From positions 1-33,851 of the forward strand of contig DIYJ01000013.1 in assembly GCA_002428995.1 (NCBI GenBank): a DNA stretch of 33,851 bases. Direction: 5' to 3'. This document shows positions 27,901 to 32,782 of this stretch, one piece after another. A program made the position numbers and the translations under genes. Below the pieces are notes generated by a model. It saw only the letters and a program-made list of their open reading frames with translations, had not been told where the DNA came from and searched no databases. This DNA comes from Flavobacteriales bacterium UBA6057 (GTDB taxonomy: Bacteria > Bacteroidota > Bacteroidia > Flavobacteriales_G > Salibacteraceae). Each line of letters starts with the position of its first letter. The first letter of the stretch is position 1.

Positions 27901-28359
27901 AGCGAAATCAATGACGGGCAGGGCGATTGGGATTTCTGGGGGAAGGGAAGTGTGCCTTACACGGGTAATGGAATTGGAGGTACGAATTTTATCGGTCCTG
28001 GACCGGATGCTGATCCTTACAGACTTACTGATCCTCTCAACCCTGATGAATACTTAAGACCGATTGATGCAATTGATGGAGCTGCTCAAGCCCATGATGA
28101 TGCCTACTGGAAAGCTAAAACCGGAGGCGTTACTGGAGCTTTGTTTAACTTGGAAGTAACTAGTGCAGATATAGCCTTGTTTATCGAAGCAGCCGAGATA
28201 ATGAGTTCGTACAGGTCCGGAGGAACAGATCCCATCACGGGGCATCAAGTTTCGGAGAGAACCTTTAACCTAGCAACAGCAGTTTACTACACTTTTGGAG
28301 CTATTAGCTTTCACAAGGTTCGTCCTGCTACTTTGAATAATCCTCATATCAAGTTTTAA
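21925..28359 (+). CDS. RHS-repeat polymorphic toxin with C-terminal parvovirus-type phospholipase A2-like domain
   Basis: The 2,144-residue protein has a signal peptide (about 1-22). Residues about 25-720 form repetitive beta-strand sequence (GNWDKASHWSN, then G.L.(V/I)..G.L.(V/I)..(A/G)) suggesting a beta-helix stalk. A DUF6443-like segment follows (about 746-850, YDADGNVIYSTKTYMDGLGR), then YD repeats (YDYNAFGQVV, YDDRGRLRF, YDAHGRVI, YDANGNIL, YDASGRLR). The RHS-associated core spans about 1730-1833 (YELKDHLGNVRV, YYPFG, GRFGAPDPYRQ, NNPANFIDPTG), with the probable autocleavage aspartates D1809 and D1830. Residues 1834-2144 are the variable C terminus, which holds the PLA2-like motifs listed separately. 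Base composition falls in the last part: by direct count, 41 of 60 bases are G/C at 26161-26220 but only 23 of 60 at 28261-28320. RHS shells encapsulate and release their C-terminal toxin. The stop codon overlaps the lipoprotein start. Confidence 0.92.
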   Translation: MTFLPRIFILLLLASTASSLQAADFYWVSSSAGNWDKASHWSNRSGGPGGFGVPGASDHVHFDSGGKGNCQINVAANVKGVTVNSDYTGTILQQSTIDVGNGDWIMKGGTFSGGSGYISIKGNLEVQSDASFTSTSGELKAFMDATIDGSFDANLGTFTMYSNDASNQNDWLKAKTQSFYHLKVVNDYASAVKGSLKLGEGNFFSVIGDLVFEGIGGVSIIDGTINAKGDLYHTNSAADFQGGNTVIEINGPGTQTIYGASGVAAGAFVFLRINKSLGTLYLRDVVNLGGGWEYLQGTIDAETYNSQLNFRSLGVSYNISGNCTLNHVSFEASETFNNFYLDTTELVILGDLSLLGTGSLHLQSGTLVIEGDAYLNNSGANGGGGMNLIFAGDRAQRMVSSVAAGQSILPNIGIYKSDGLLSSSGTISVSGHIRQRKGDFHPGAGETTWHFLGNGTAQEIDIPSSRYGFRDVVMNPTSGSVKLVHDLQVWGDMEVSTGKTLDLNGRYVSIKADWTNNGHVSTDAGGVAFTGNELQTISGTSAASMPNLEIANGAGLRLLADLDVTGSAEFTAGELDLNGHTLELSSSEAYAFVPGMGSIKPASTGEVRLNSEGERTYHVPYKGVASTTHGYEYRELQFRTDRSEAQTYDLYIDANSDLNLKLDLPNLAGSQDIRITMITNAGMDLPLDVHVDAIGRFTGVDYQDPNNGLTYTVHHTDKGGGHIVIGQLDDYFDDIIVRMPAVKRNWISETHYDADGNVIYSTKTYMDGLGRKDQYQMENIETGDVLASQVVFDALGRPALYTLPAVSGGALSYRDDFARDASNTTYDYLDFDLPANRNNPSAFSAATSNTVGHYYSSAGDEHIDETGYPFTRRRYAPQPGGPQIATAQPGESFKPGSDHEQWSFSMAVYDELDLVLGNNKSHKVEVSSSNKLQSSAISITGGVSAVKRIEHLPSGEETVTYVNAEGVTMASCRSGLSSSSCSTQTATNVLRMEGTRSVDLHLPASKVGTLELPPLTYGSPSTNADAANYNYLIYDLRNDQLLLEGSSADYTIDPVTRLVTFSPAPTESMMLRVYLQVDLAYEEGLASPLNDVNLHYELDYAQWTLNRTDLAGLVRQSISAKDCSCDNSGAHAFYESYDYNAFGQVVTEKLPDEGEVNYLYDDRGRLRFKQDASQEEDETFTFISYDAHGRVIKEGEYITANDRYFFQDFYQAGTSSYTGTLSVHNILQQNDGISNAHTTELSEMTYYTELEGQTIPVSSGLQAQYTQAYTLGRLAKVSTNGERTAWYSYDQFGRIAFEIQQVNDASFGSLPNADDYFKATEFEYEPLLGQITAVIYQDHEASERFRQFYTYNGNRQLIRVEARRGNGTGTLAGEADYFYNTHFQLARKELGGDLQGIDYIYRMNGALKAVNHPSLGATNDPGGDGGTGSAFYADLFGYSIDFFKDDYTSNDNSILSSVTSTDAHYYRGLVASVRYKINDTYAPDADLINKGGSTTTLISTGTDECRFTYAYDEYFRLANAHFDVYHHTSATASSNTATAYSDYKVYGAANTTNDIEYDANGNILNLYRNGYEQGGEFLIDKLIYGPVTGSNRLGTIQDQCTTAIASLGFPNSGTSLSMSYDASGRLRQSFAEDIQDITYHHSGKVQKVLYTSTSDYIEYFYDHHGSVCRSLFHDFSAGTTHTTWYINSAGRTVAIYEKETAASSLSLIEYPIVGHEREGTFDTQQEAAIYELKDHLGNVRVAFKEGSSTLEVVSWADYYPFGSTLPGRSYSLNAYRYGSGGEETAYSTGWTAYPLRMFNTLLGRFGAPDPYRQMHNAYQGMANNPANFIDPTGGIWDGYNGWVQSNYEQWEMIMGGRWEFNQTAWKEAQAYGLATTIVDGLPISTRNANHHFRNNVHKKRSASLGHVVRGTDPKTGERKSGIASSVSSAIVNMIGKFEDFTVTNGRIFRTERILVHFPSVLDDGGKVIHDGEWVSFPIAKEISADGLIESDASEINDGQGDWDFWGKGSVPYTGNGIGGTNFIGPGPDADPYRLTDPLNPDEYLRPIDAIDGAAQAHDDAYWKAKTGGVTGALFNLEVTSADIALFIEAAEIMSSYRSGGTDPITGHQVSERTFNLATAVYYTFGAISFHKVRPATLNNPHIKF
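27112..27423 (+). other. RHS-associated core of the toxin shell
   Basis: Residues 1730-1833 carry DHLGNVRVAF, ADYYPFGS..PGRSY, GRFGAPDPYRQ and NNPANFIDPTG, the hallmark strings of the conserved domain ending every RHS shell. The FIDPTGG motif marks the boundary with the variable C-terminal toxin. Confidence 0.9.
27988..28182 (+). other. Phospholipase A2-like catalytic segment (parvovirus VP1 type)
   Basis: Residues 2022-2086 contain FIGPGPDAD, a candidate Ca2+-binding loop of the YxGxG kind (G2024, G2026). IDAIDGAAQAHDDAYWKAK follows, with the His-Asp pair H2057/D2058 and Y2061. SADIALF with D2082 comes next, where VP1 phospholipases carry their second Asp (a ..ADxxF.. pattern). The order loop - D.aD.AA..HD.AY - AD.xF is the parvovirus VP1 phospholipase A2 order. 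The loop-to-HD spacing is somewhat longer than I remember for viruses. Expected activity: Ca2+-dependent cleavage of the sn-2 ester of phospholipids. Assignment is by motif only. Confidence 0.72.
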
Positions 28360-29294
28360 TGCAACATCTACGCATTGTTTTTTGCTGTTTTTTCTTGCTA
28401 CTAGTAACTACTAGCTGCAGGAGTCAAGTTAAGGAGCAAAAGACTTCGATTCGTGGTTTTGACTTGTCTCAAGATGATGAACGAATTCTCTATTCACTAC
28501 TACAAGCTGGGACCACCAGAATTTATGAGCTTTCCCTTACAACCAATAATATGCGGGTGCTAATCACGGCCGGGGAGAATAAATTCCTTTCGAATCCTAG
28601 GTACTCTCCTAACGGTAAGAAGATTTTGTTTATCGAATATGATAAGCTTGATATGCAAAGCAGCACCTTGTGTATTTCAAATTCCGATGGGACGAGTGTT
28701 GAACAACTGGTAGAGGGTCGAGGGATTATTAGTGAGGCTATTTTCTCAGAGTTCGGAGACGAGATTTTCTTTACGAGCGCAAATGAGTATTCTAAATCAT
28801 CACCCATAGGCATAAAGGCTCCTCATGGCTACGATATATACTCGATTAGTCTTGGTAGTAAAGAGCTTAAGAAGCTTTCGCAGTTAAATGCTTACGGGCT
28901 ACATCATCTTTTTGAGCTTGACAGCAATAGCTTATTACTTCATAAAGGGGCAGGTAAGGATGGAGGAATGATGTTGTTTGAGAAAAAGAGACCCCAGGAC
29001 CTCACACGGATTGTTCCTGAGAATGATCCAAGAAACGATCCTAGCTTGTACGACACTCCAGTCCACAGTAGCAGGCTTAATAAGATGGTCTTTATTGCTC
29101 CTTATCAGCTTTACATCATGGATGTAGAAAGTAGACATGCAAACCTCCTGTATGATAATAGAGGTAGGGCTCATATCCAGTATGTTTCGTTTTTTAACCA
29201 AAATGACAGAGTCCTGTTTTCAATTAAGGGCCGACCATATCTTTATTCAATTGGTCTTGATGGCAAGGAACTAGTGGAAATTGATGTCAGATAA
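28359..29294 (+). CDS. TolB/PD40-like beta-propeller lipoprotein, candidate immunity protein
   Basis: The 311-residue protein has a lipoprotein signal peptide (LLLVTTSC, lipidated Cys at 20). The remainder looks like a WD40/PD40 beta-propeller: RGFDLSQDDERILYS, then NPRYSPNGKKILFIEYD, LCISNSDGTSVEQLV and EIFFTSANEYS, with repeated S.dg..i.F and (I/V).(S/D)...... blades. Its ATG shares one base with the TAA of the RHS toxin gene (28357-28359), the tightest coupling in the locus. Immunity genes usually lie directly after their toxin, and membrane-active lipase effectors of type VI systems are commonly neutralised by envelope lipoproteins. I therefore infer this is the PLA2 immunity protein. A general envelope propeller remains possible. 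Base composition matches the AT-richer toxin tip. Confidence 0.8.
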   Translation: MQHLRIVFCCFFLLLVTTSCRSQVKEQKTSIRGFDLSQDDERILYSLLQAGTTRIYELSLTTNNMRVLITAGENKFLSNPRYSPNGKKILFIEYDKLDMQSSTLCISNSDGTSVEQLVEGRGIISEAIFSEFGDEIFFTSANEYSKSSPIGIKAPHGYDIYSISLGSKELKKLSQLNAYGLHHLFELDSNSLLLHKGAGKDGGMMLFEKKRPQDLTRIVPENDPRNDPSLYDTPVHSSRLNKMVFIAPYQLYIMDVESRHANLLYDNRGRAHIQYVSFFNQNDRVLFSIKGRPYLYSIGLDGKELVEIDVR

Positions 29295-29298
29295 GATC

Positions 29299-29380
29299 GG
29301 TAATGTGCCAAAAGTGTTGTTATTGGAATTCGCTTCTGCTAGAGCGTTGGAAATCAGCTATCAAAAACCAATGTTGATTT
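29299..29380 (+). repeat. Imperfect direct repeat, copy 1
   Basis: It begins GGTAATGTGCCAAAAGTG and continues TTGTTATT. Later blocks GCTAG.GCGTTGGAAATCA and CAAAAACCAATGTTG align with copy 2. The decamer AAAAGTGTTG is at 29310-29319. Confidence 0.75.
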
Positions 29381-29466
29381 CGCAGACTAGTGCCATATGC
29401 AGGTTGGGCCCTTCTTGCTTACGATGTTGTTACCTTTCCGTGGGTTGATGCGATGCGCGTAGCAGA

Positions 29467-29555
29467 GGTAATGTCCCAAAAGTGTTGTTATTCGATCCCG
29501 CTCTTGCTAAATCGCTGAAAATCAAATACCAAAGGTTGTTTTCGATTTTCTTCAA
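29467..29555 (+). repeat. Imperfect direct repeat, copy 2
   Basis: It begins GGTAATGTCCCAAAAGTG and continues TTGTTATT, with one mismatch to copy 1 over 26 nt. The match then loosens (CTTGCTAAATCGCTGAAAAT, then ACCAAAGGTTG). The decamer AAAAGTGTTG is at 29478-29487; a third short copy is at 29635-29644 and an inverted copy at 30945-30954. Confidence 0.75.
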
Positions 29556-29739
29556 GGCCAAATCCAACCCTCAGAACCAAGCCGAAAGCCCATTCTAGCG
29601 CCTCTAGGTGCCTGAAGGGCTCACCTCGTGTGTCAAAAGTGTTGCTGCCAAGTTTTCACACCGAAAAAAACTTTTGATGCGGTTGGTTTAATATGGTTAC
29701 TTTTCGGTGGTTTAATTAGAGTGTCAAGGGGTGGTCTTT

Positions 29740-30054
29740 ATGAGGTTTGCAGGGTGTTTTATGCTGAAAACTAAATCCATCAAGACGATGATCGGGGTGG
29801 TGATTCTCGCGTTGTTCGTATTGAGTTTCGGATACGCAAACCTACTGGTGAGTGAACGGTATGAAACCGATGAGGTTCTTGTGAGACTGTCGGATGCAAG
29901 CGACTCAGAAAAGCAGGCGCGCATGCATGCCATGCAAATTCGTGCTCAGGAAATAGAAACGCAAAAGAGTTTTTTCTGGCTTGCTTTGATAACCTCGGCA
30001 GTTTTGCTCTTGATTCTTCTTGTTTTGTTTGTCTTCGGCTTCGCTTATAAATGA
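29740..30054 (+). CDS. Small two-helix membrane protein
   Basis: The frame opens at a GTG (29731). The ATG at 29740 gives 104 residues and the ATG at 29761 gives 97, and the sequence does not decide between them. Two hydrophobic segments (IGVVILALFVLSFGYANLL near the N terminus and WLALITSAVLLLILLVLFVF near the C terminus) flank about 45 charged residues. These are likely helical and periplasmic (SDASDSEKQARMHAMQIRAQ). Function not recognised. It lies between repeat copies, in the AT-richer patch downstream of the toxin/lipoprotein pair. Small membrane proteins in this position are sometimes orphan immunity proteins, but nothing here proves it. Confidence 0.6.
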   Translation: MRFAGCFMLKTKSIKTMIGVVILALFVLSFGYANLLVSERYETDEVLVRLSDASDSEKQARMHAMQIRAQEIETQKSFFWLALITSAVLLLILLVLFVFGFAYK

Positions 30055-30139
30055 TGAAGGTAAAAACCGTTCCTCAGTGGTAGTCGTGTATAGACCGGAT
30101 ATGGTGGACACCGCTTTAACCCATTAAATAGGCTTGGAG

Positions 30140-30706
30140 ATGAGCGAACGGAATGCATTAATACTCACGTTGGTCACGACTTGTTTTCTGTCCAATTGCG
30201 GTATGGTTAAGACTGGAAGAAGCTTAGGATCTGTGGAGGATGGACAAGTCGTTGACCGCGACCTTGAGCACGCTGTTGCTAACAACAGCGACACCGTCAT
30301 AGATGATCGTTTTGTGCGGGAAGTGCTAGCGAATGATCTGTCTACATCGATCCTTAGAAGACGAATGCAATTAGTGAATATCGAAGCGCAAGCAAACCGA
30401 CACGATTCATCAGTGCAAGACTCTCTGGCAGTTTACAGCGATGGCGAGGATACAGCCGTCATTTACATTTCTCAAACAAAAGCGTTACTACAGTCTCTTT
30501 CACTTCGCTCGAATAAAACTGCCCTGAACGATAGCATACGAGTTGGAATTGTCGAGAGCCTGATGAAGCATAGGTTTGATTTAGGTGGAAAAGATGCCTT
30601 GGGTTTACTCTTAGTCAAGGATCTTGAGAATAGCAGCCATTTTCGTTTTGAGTTTCACAAAGGATACTTGAAGCGAATAGAGTACGAAACGCGCTATCTA
30701 GATTGA
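30140..30706 (+). CDS. Putative lipoprotein of unknown function
   Basis: I choose the ATG at 30140 (MSERNALILTL), two codons after a TTG at 30134, giving 188 residues. A lipoprotein-type signal ends in FLSNC (Cys at residue 20), followed by a mature, mostly helical, acidic domain. This has a long central stretch (DDRFVREVLANDLSTSILRR) and a C-terminal beta-strand pair (FRFEFHKGYLKRIEYETR). It starts 85 bp after the small membrane protein and is probably co-transcribed with it. I do not recognise the family. A weak hairpin (GAAGACTT at 30724-30731 with AAGTCTTC at 30743-30750) follows the stop codon. Confidence 0.65.
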   Translation: MSERNALILTLVTTCFLSNCGMVKTGRSLGSVEDGQVVDRDLEHAVANNSDTVIDDRFVREVLANDLSTSILRRRMQLVNIEAQANRHDSSVQDSLAVYSDGEDTAVIYISQTKALLQSLSLRSNKTALNDSIRVGIVESLMKHRFDLGGKDALGLLLVKDLENSSHFRFEFHKGYLKRIEYETRYLD

Positions 30707-30994
30707 TAGAGTTGGTTGATTTGGAAGACTTGAGGATATAGAAAGTCTTCATATAAATGCCTTCCACAAAGTGACCAAACCTCTCCATTACTTAAAACCA
30801 ACTTAAAGGCTTTCCAATACATTAACAAGCAGACTCCGCTCCTCAACGATCAAGACGTTCCTCACTTCAGCTAAGGAAAGCTAATCCTTCGATAGGAATA
30901 AAACCCTACCCAACAATTTCTAACAACCGACTAACTCTTCCGGGCAACACTTTTCTTCAAATATGTGTCTAGGGTTTGCGTTTGATGGCTTCCA

Positions 30995-31082
30995 TGATCA
31001 CGATCAGAATAGGCGGAAAGGGTGTTCGGTAAAATCGGTGATCACGATCAGAATAGGCGGAAAGGGTGTTCGGTAAAATCGG
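30995..31082 (-). repeat. Perfect 44-bp tandem duplication, IS21-end-like
   Basis: Copies at 30995-31038 and 31039-31082 are identical. Each unit begins with TGATCACGATCA, itself an inverted repeat (TGATC-AC-GATCA), and contains GGCGGAAAGG and CGGTAAAATCGG. On the minus strand it reads GTGATCACCGATTTTACCG. This resembles the multiple terminal repeats of IS21-family elements as I remember them (GTGATCA followed by a TTT.ACCGG-type string). No istA or istB is in the window, so at most one end remains. Confidence 0.7.
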
Positions 31083-31266
31083 TCTTGTTGTACATATCAT
31101 CTTCGTTGCCTTCCATGCGATGGCAACTTCTGCGGGTGTTGCGTATGACACAAGCCGGTATGCTGCTGAGGAGCAACTGCTCTTGAGTGAACTGGAAACA
31201 GGTGAGGCCAAAGATGCGGTTCATGCATACTCTAAGTTGCTCTGTTTGTTCAGTACAAACTGCTAA
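31066..31266 (+). CDS. Possible short ORF or gene remnant
   Basis: This 66-residue frame starts at a GTG inside the second 44-bp repeat copy. An internal ATG at 31120 gives 48 residues (MATSAGVAYDTSRYAAEEQ). It has a hydrophobic N terminus (VVHIIFVAF) and a helical C terminus (QLLLSELETGEAKDAVHAYS). A terminator-like hairpin starts 8 bp after the stop, which favours a real transcript ending here. The start inside an IS-like repeat suggests a truncated gene. Weak call. Confidence 0.3.
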   Translation: MFGKIGLVVHIIFVAFHAMATSAGVAYDTSRYAAEEQLLLSELETGEAKDAVHAYSKLLCLFSTNC

Positions 31267-31273
31267 CCCTGAC

Positions 31274-31308
31274 GCGGCTGTTTCTCAAGTGGAGGTAGCC
31301 GCTTTTTT
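31274..31308 (+). terminator. Intrinsic terminator-like hairpin with T6 tract
   Basis: GCGGCT (31274-31279) pairs with AGCCGC (31297-31302), followed directly by TTTTTT (31303-31308). The 17-nt loop is long for a terminator. It would end plus-strand transcription coming from the 31066 ORF or the lipoprotein operon, before the convergent lipoprotein gene at 31326. Confidence 0.55.
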
Positions 31309-31325
31309 GGTGCCTGCCAAAGTGG

Positions 31326-31889
31326 TCACAACTCGTGTGCTGGCGCTATGTTTTGTTCTTCAACCTCATCCGTAATCCACCCATAAATCATCCCCTTCTT
31401 TTTCGTGCGATAAAAGAGATTGAACCGTCCCTGGATCAACTTGCTTTCTGCTGGGTTGATGAGGGTGGCCTTGAAGTAGAGTGTGTTGCTTCTGATGCTT
31501 GCGAATTCAATGCTTTCAATGACGGCTCCTGAAGTGAAATCCTGGTTGGCAGAATCGAGGAAGTAGCAGAACTTGTTGCTGTCGATGAGGTTGGAGGTGT
31601 TGACATTGACTTCAACAAAGTGCTCCTCTATTTCCTGCAACTGGATGTTGAATGTGCTGTTGGAAATGATTCCATCGCTCAGGTTTCGACCCCCTTGGAT
31701 GACTACAAAACCCTTGTCGTTTCCGACTTGCACATTATACCTTGAGGTAACACTGTCTTTTGTTTTGACAGGATGTGCCTTTGCTTCTGCGTTCTGCTCA
31801 ATCGTTTTAACAGATAGGTCTTTGGGGCTTTGGTCGGTGCAAGCGCTGAGTAGTAGTGCGGAGAGTAGAAAGGCTATGGAGTTCCTCAT
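31326..31889 (-). CDS. Putative lipoprotein of unknown function
   Basis: The 187-residue protein has a typical lipoprotein signal (FLLSALLLSAC, lipidated Cys at 17). A short polar linker with many Lys/Asp follows, then a beta-rich domain (RYNVQVGNDKGFVVIQGG, then FVEVNVNTSNLIDSN and YFKATLINPAESKLIQGRF). It is anchored in the outer or inner membrane facing the periplasm. No known family is recognised. It is divergent from the 32051 gene with 161 bp between them, and convergent with anything transcribed from 31066. Confidence 0.75.
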   Translation of the reverse strand: MRNSIAFLLSALLLSACTDQSPKDLSVKTIEQNAEAKAHPVKTKDSVTSRYNVQVGNDKGFVVIQGGRNLSDGIISNSTFNIQLQEIEEHFVEVNVNTSNLIDSNKFCYFLDSANQDFTSGAVIESIEFASIRSNTLYFKATLINPAESKLIQGRFNLFYRTKKKGMIYGWITDEVEEQNIAPAHEL

Positions 31890-32025
31890 GTTGCGGTTCA
31901 GGGATCATCATTTTTGATCGTATGAATCTATCCAGATTCGCTGCCTTTCGGAGGTTTTTTGGCCTTCTTTAACGCCCCAAGCGCCTAATTTTCAGGGATT
32001 TTAACAGGGAGTGGGCGGACTGTCG

Positions 32026-32033
32026 CATATTTG
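32026..32033 (+). promoter_or_regulatory. Near-consensus -7 box upstream of the 32051 gene
   Basis: CATATTTG matches five of the six fixed bases of TAnnTTTG and lies 17 bp before the start codon. A TTTT-containing segment lies about 23 nt upstream at an acceptable distance. Supports a short 5' leader. Confidence 0.35.
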
Positions 32034-32050
32034 CCGCAAAAGCAATACTT

Positions 32051-32776
32051 ATGAAAGCACCTATCCTATGTGTAGCACTCGGTTTGTTTGCACTTTCGGC
32101 AACAGCTCAGTATGAATTAGACGCAGACGAATTCAAAGGGGAAATCTACCTGAACAAGGGCGGTTCTCGTCCGGGATACATCGATATGAAGGGCAGCGAT
32201 CGCTCTCCATGGGCCAACCAGCAAAGTGTGAAATTCTTCTCTGAAGAAGCCCTGGCCGATGGCAAGGTGAAGGGGAAAGAAAAGGAAAAGTTTAAGCCCA
32301 AGGCACTCAAGGGTTACCTCGCGGGGGAACGCTATTTCGAGTCCATCAAGATCTCCGCAAGCAAGGTTTCTACCGGCATCGGGATTGCGTCCCAGAAGTT
32401 TGTGGAGCGGTTAGCCGATGGCAAGATCAATCTTTACAAGCTCTACGAAGCTCCGGATCCTGCAGGTGTTTATGTGGGCGAAGAAGAAATCGCTGCTCAC
32501 GAAGCTGACCTCGAGCGCATGAGAAACGAACCACTCTACGTGCTCCAGAAAGACGGTGGCAAATACACCTTGATGCGCAAGATCAACCTCTCTGATTGGT
32601 TGAGCGATTGTCCTGAAGTGCTGGAGAAATATGAGAGTGGAGGATATGGCATCGAGCCCTTCAACAAGAATGCTTCTACGGGCATTGGGAAGTCCATCGC
32701 CAACAAGGTGAATGCCGAGAATATGGAAATGATCCTTCCGGAAATTCTGAAGGATTACAATGCTTGCATGAAATAA
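32051..32776 (+). CDS. Secreted protein of unknown function
   Basis: The 241-residue protein has a signal peptide (about 1-19, ending ATAQ). The mature domain starts YELDADEFKGEIYLNKG, with a Lys-rich middle (GKVKGKEKEKFKPKALKGY) and a C-terminal helical part (DCPEVLEKYESGGYGIEPFN, then MILPEILKDYNACMK). Two cysteines in the C-terminal quarter could form a disulfide. The pattern of a short strand-rich N terminus and a helical C terminus is common among uncharacterised periplasmic Bacteroidota proteins, but I cannot name a family. It is followed after 6 bp by the 32783 gene, so the two form an operon. Confidence 0.8.
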   Translation: MKAPILCVALGLFALSATAQYELDADEFKGEIYLNKGGSRPGYIDMKGSDRSPWANQQSVKFFSEEALADGKVKGKEKEKFKPKALKGYLAGERYFESIKISASKVSTGIGIASQKFVERLADGKINLYKLYEAPDPAGVYVGEEEIAAHEADLERMRNEPLYVLQKDGGKYTLMRKINLSDWLSDCPEVLEKYESGGYGIEPFNKNASTGIGKSIANKVNAENMEMILPEILKDYNACMK

Positions 32777-32782
32777 GCAGCC

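Larger units (their letters stand above)
29295..29739. other. 445-bp gap with three copies of an AAAAGTGTTG repeat
   Basis: No gene is seen. Two long imperfect direct repeats (about 29299-29380 and 29467-29555) begin with GGTAATGTxCCAAAAGTG and differ by one base over the first 26 nt. A shorter third copy (TGTCAAAAGTGTTG) lies at 29631-29644. The region ends in an AT-rich stretch before the 29740 gene that may hold its promoter. Confidence 0.7.
30707..31325. other. 619-bp gap with IS-end-like repeats and a possible short gene
   Basis: Besides the weak hairpin after the lipoprotein gene, the gap carries an inverted decamer CAACACTTTT (30945-30954), a perfect 44-bp tandem duplication (30995-31082), a short plus-strand ORF (31066-31266) and a terminator-like hairpin (31274-31308). 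The section 30760-30940 looks featureless. Confidence 0.6.

Noticed and set aside
15876..28359. Type IX secretion C-terminal sorting domain on the giant proteins
   Set aside because: Both C termini were inspected. One ends in YD-like sequence and the other in the PLA2-like tip; neither shows the sorting-domain pattern.
30995..31082. CRISPR array
   Set aside because: The two 44-bp units are directly adjacent with no spacer and there are no cas genes.
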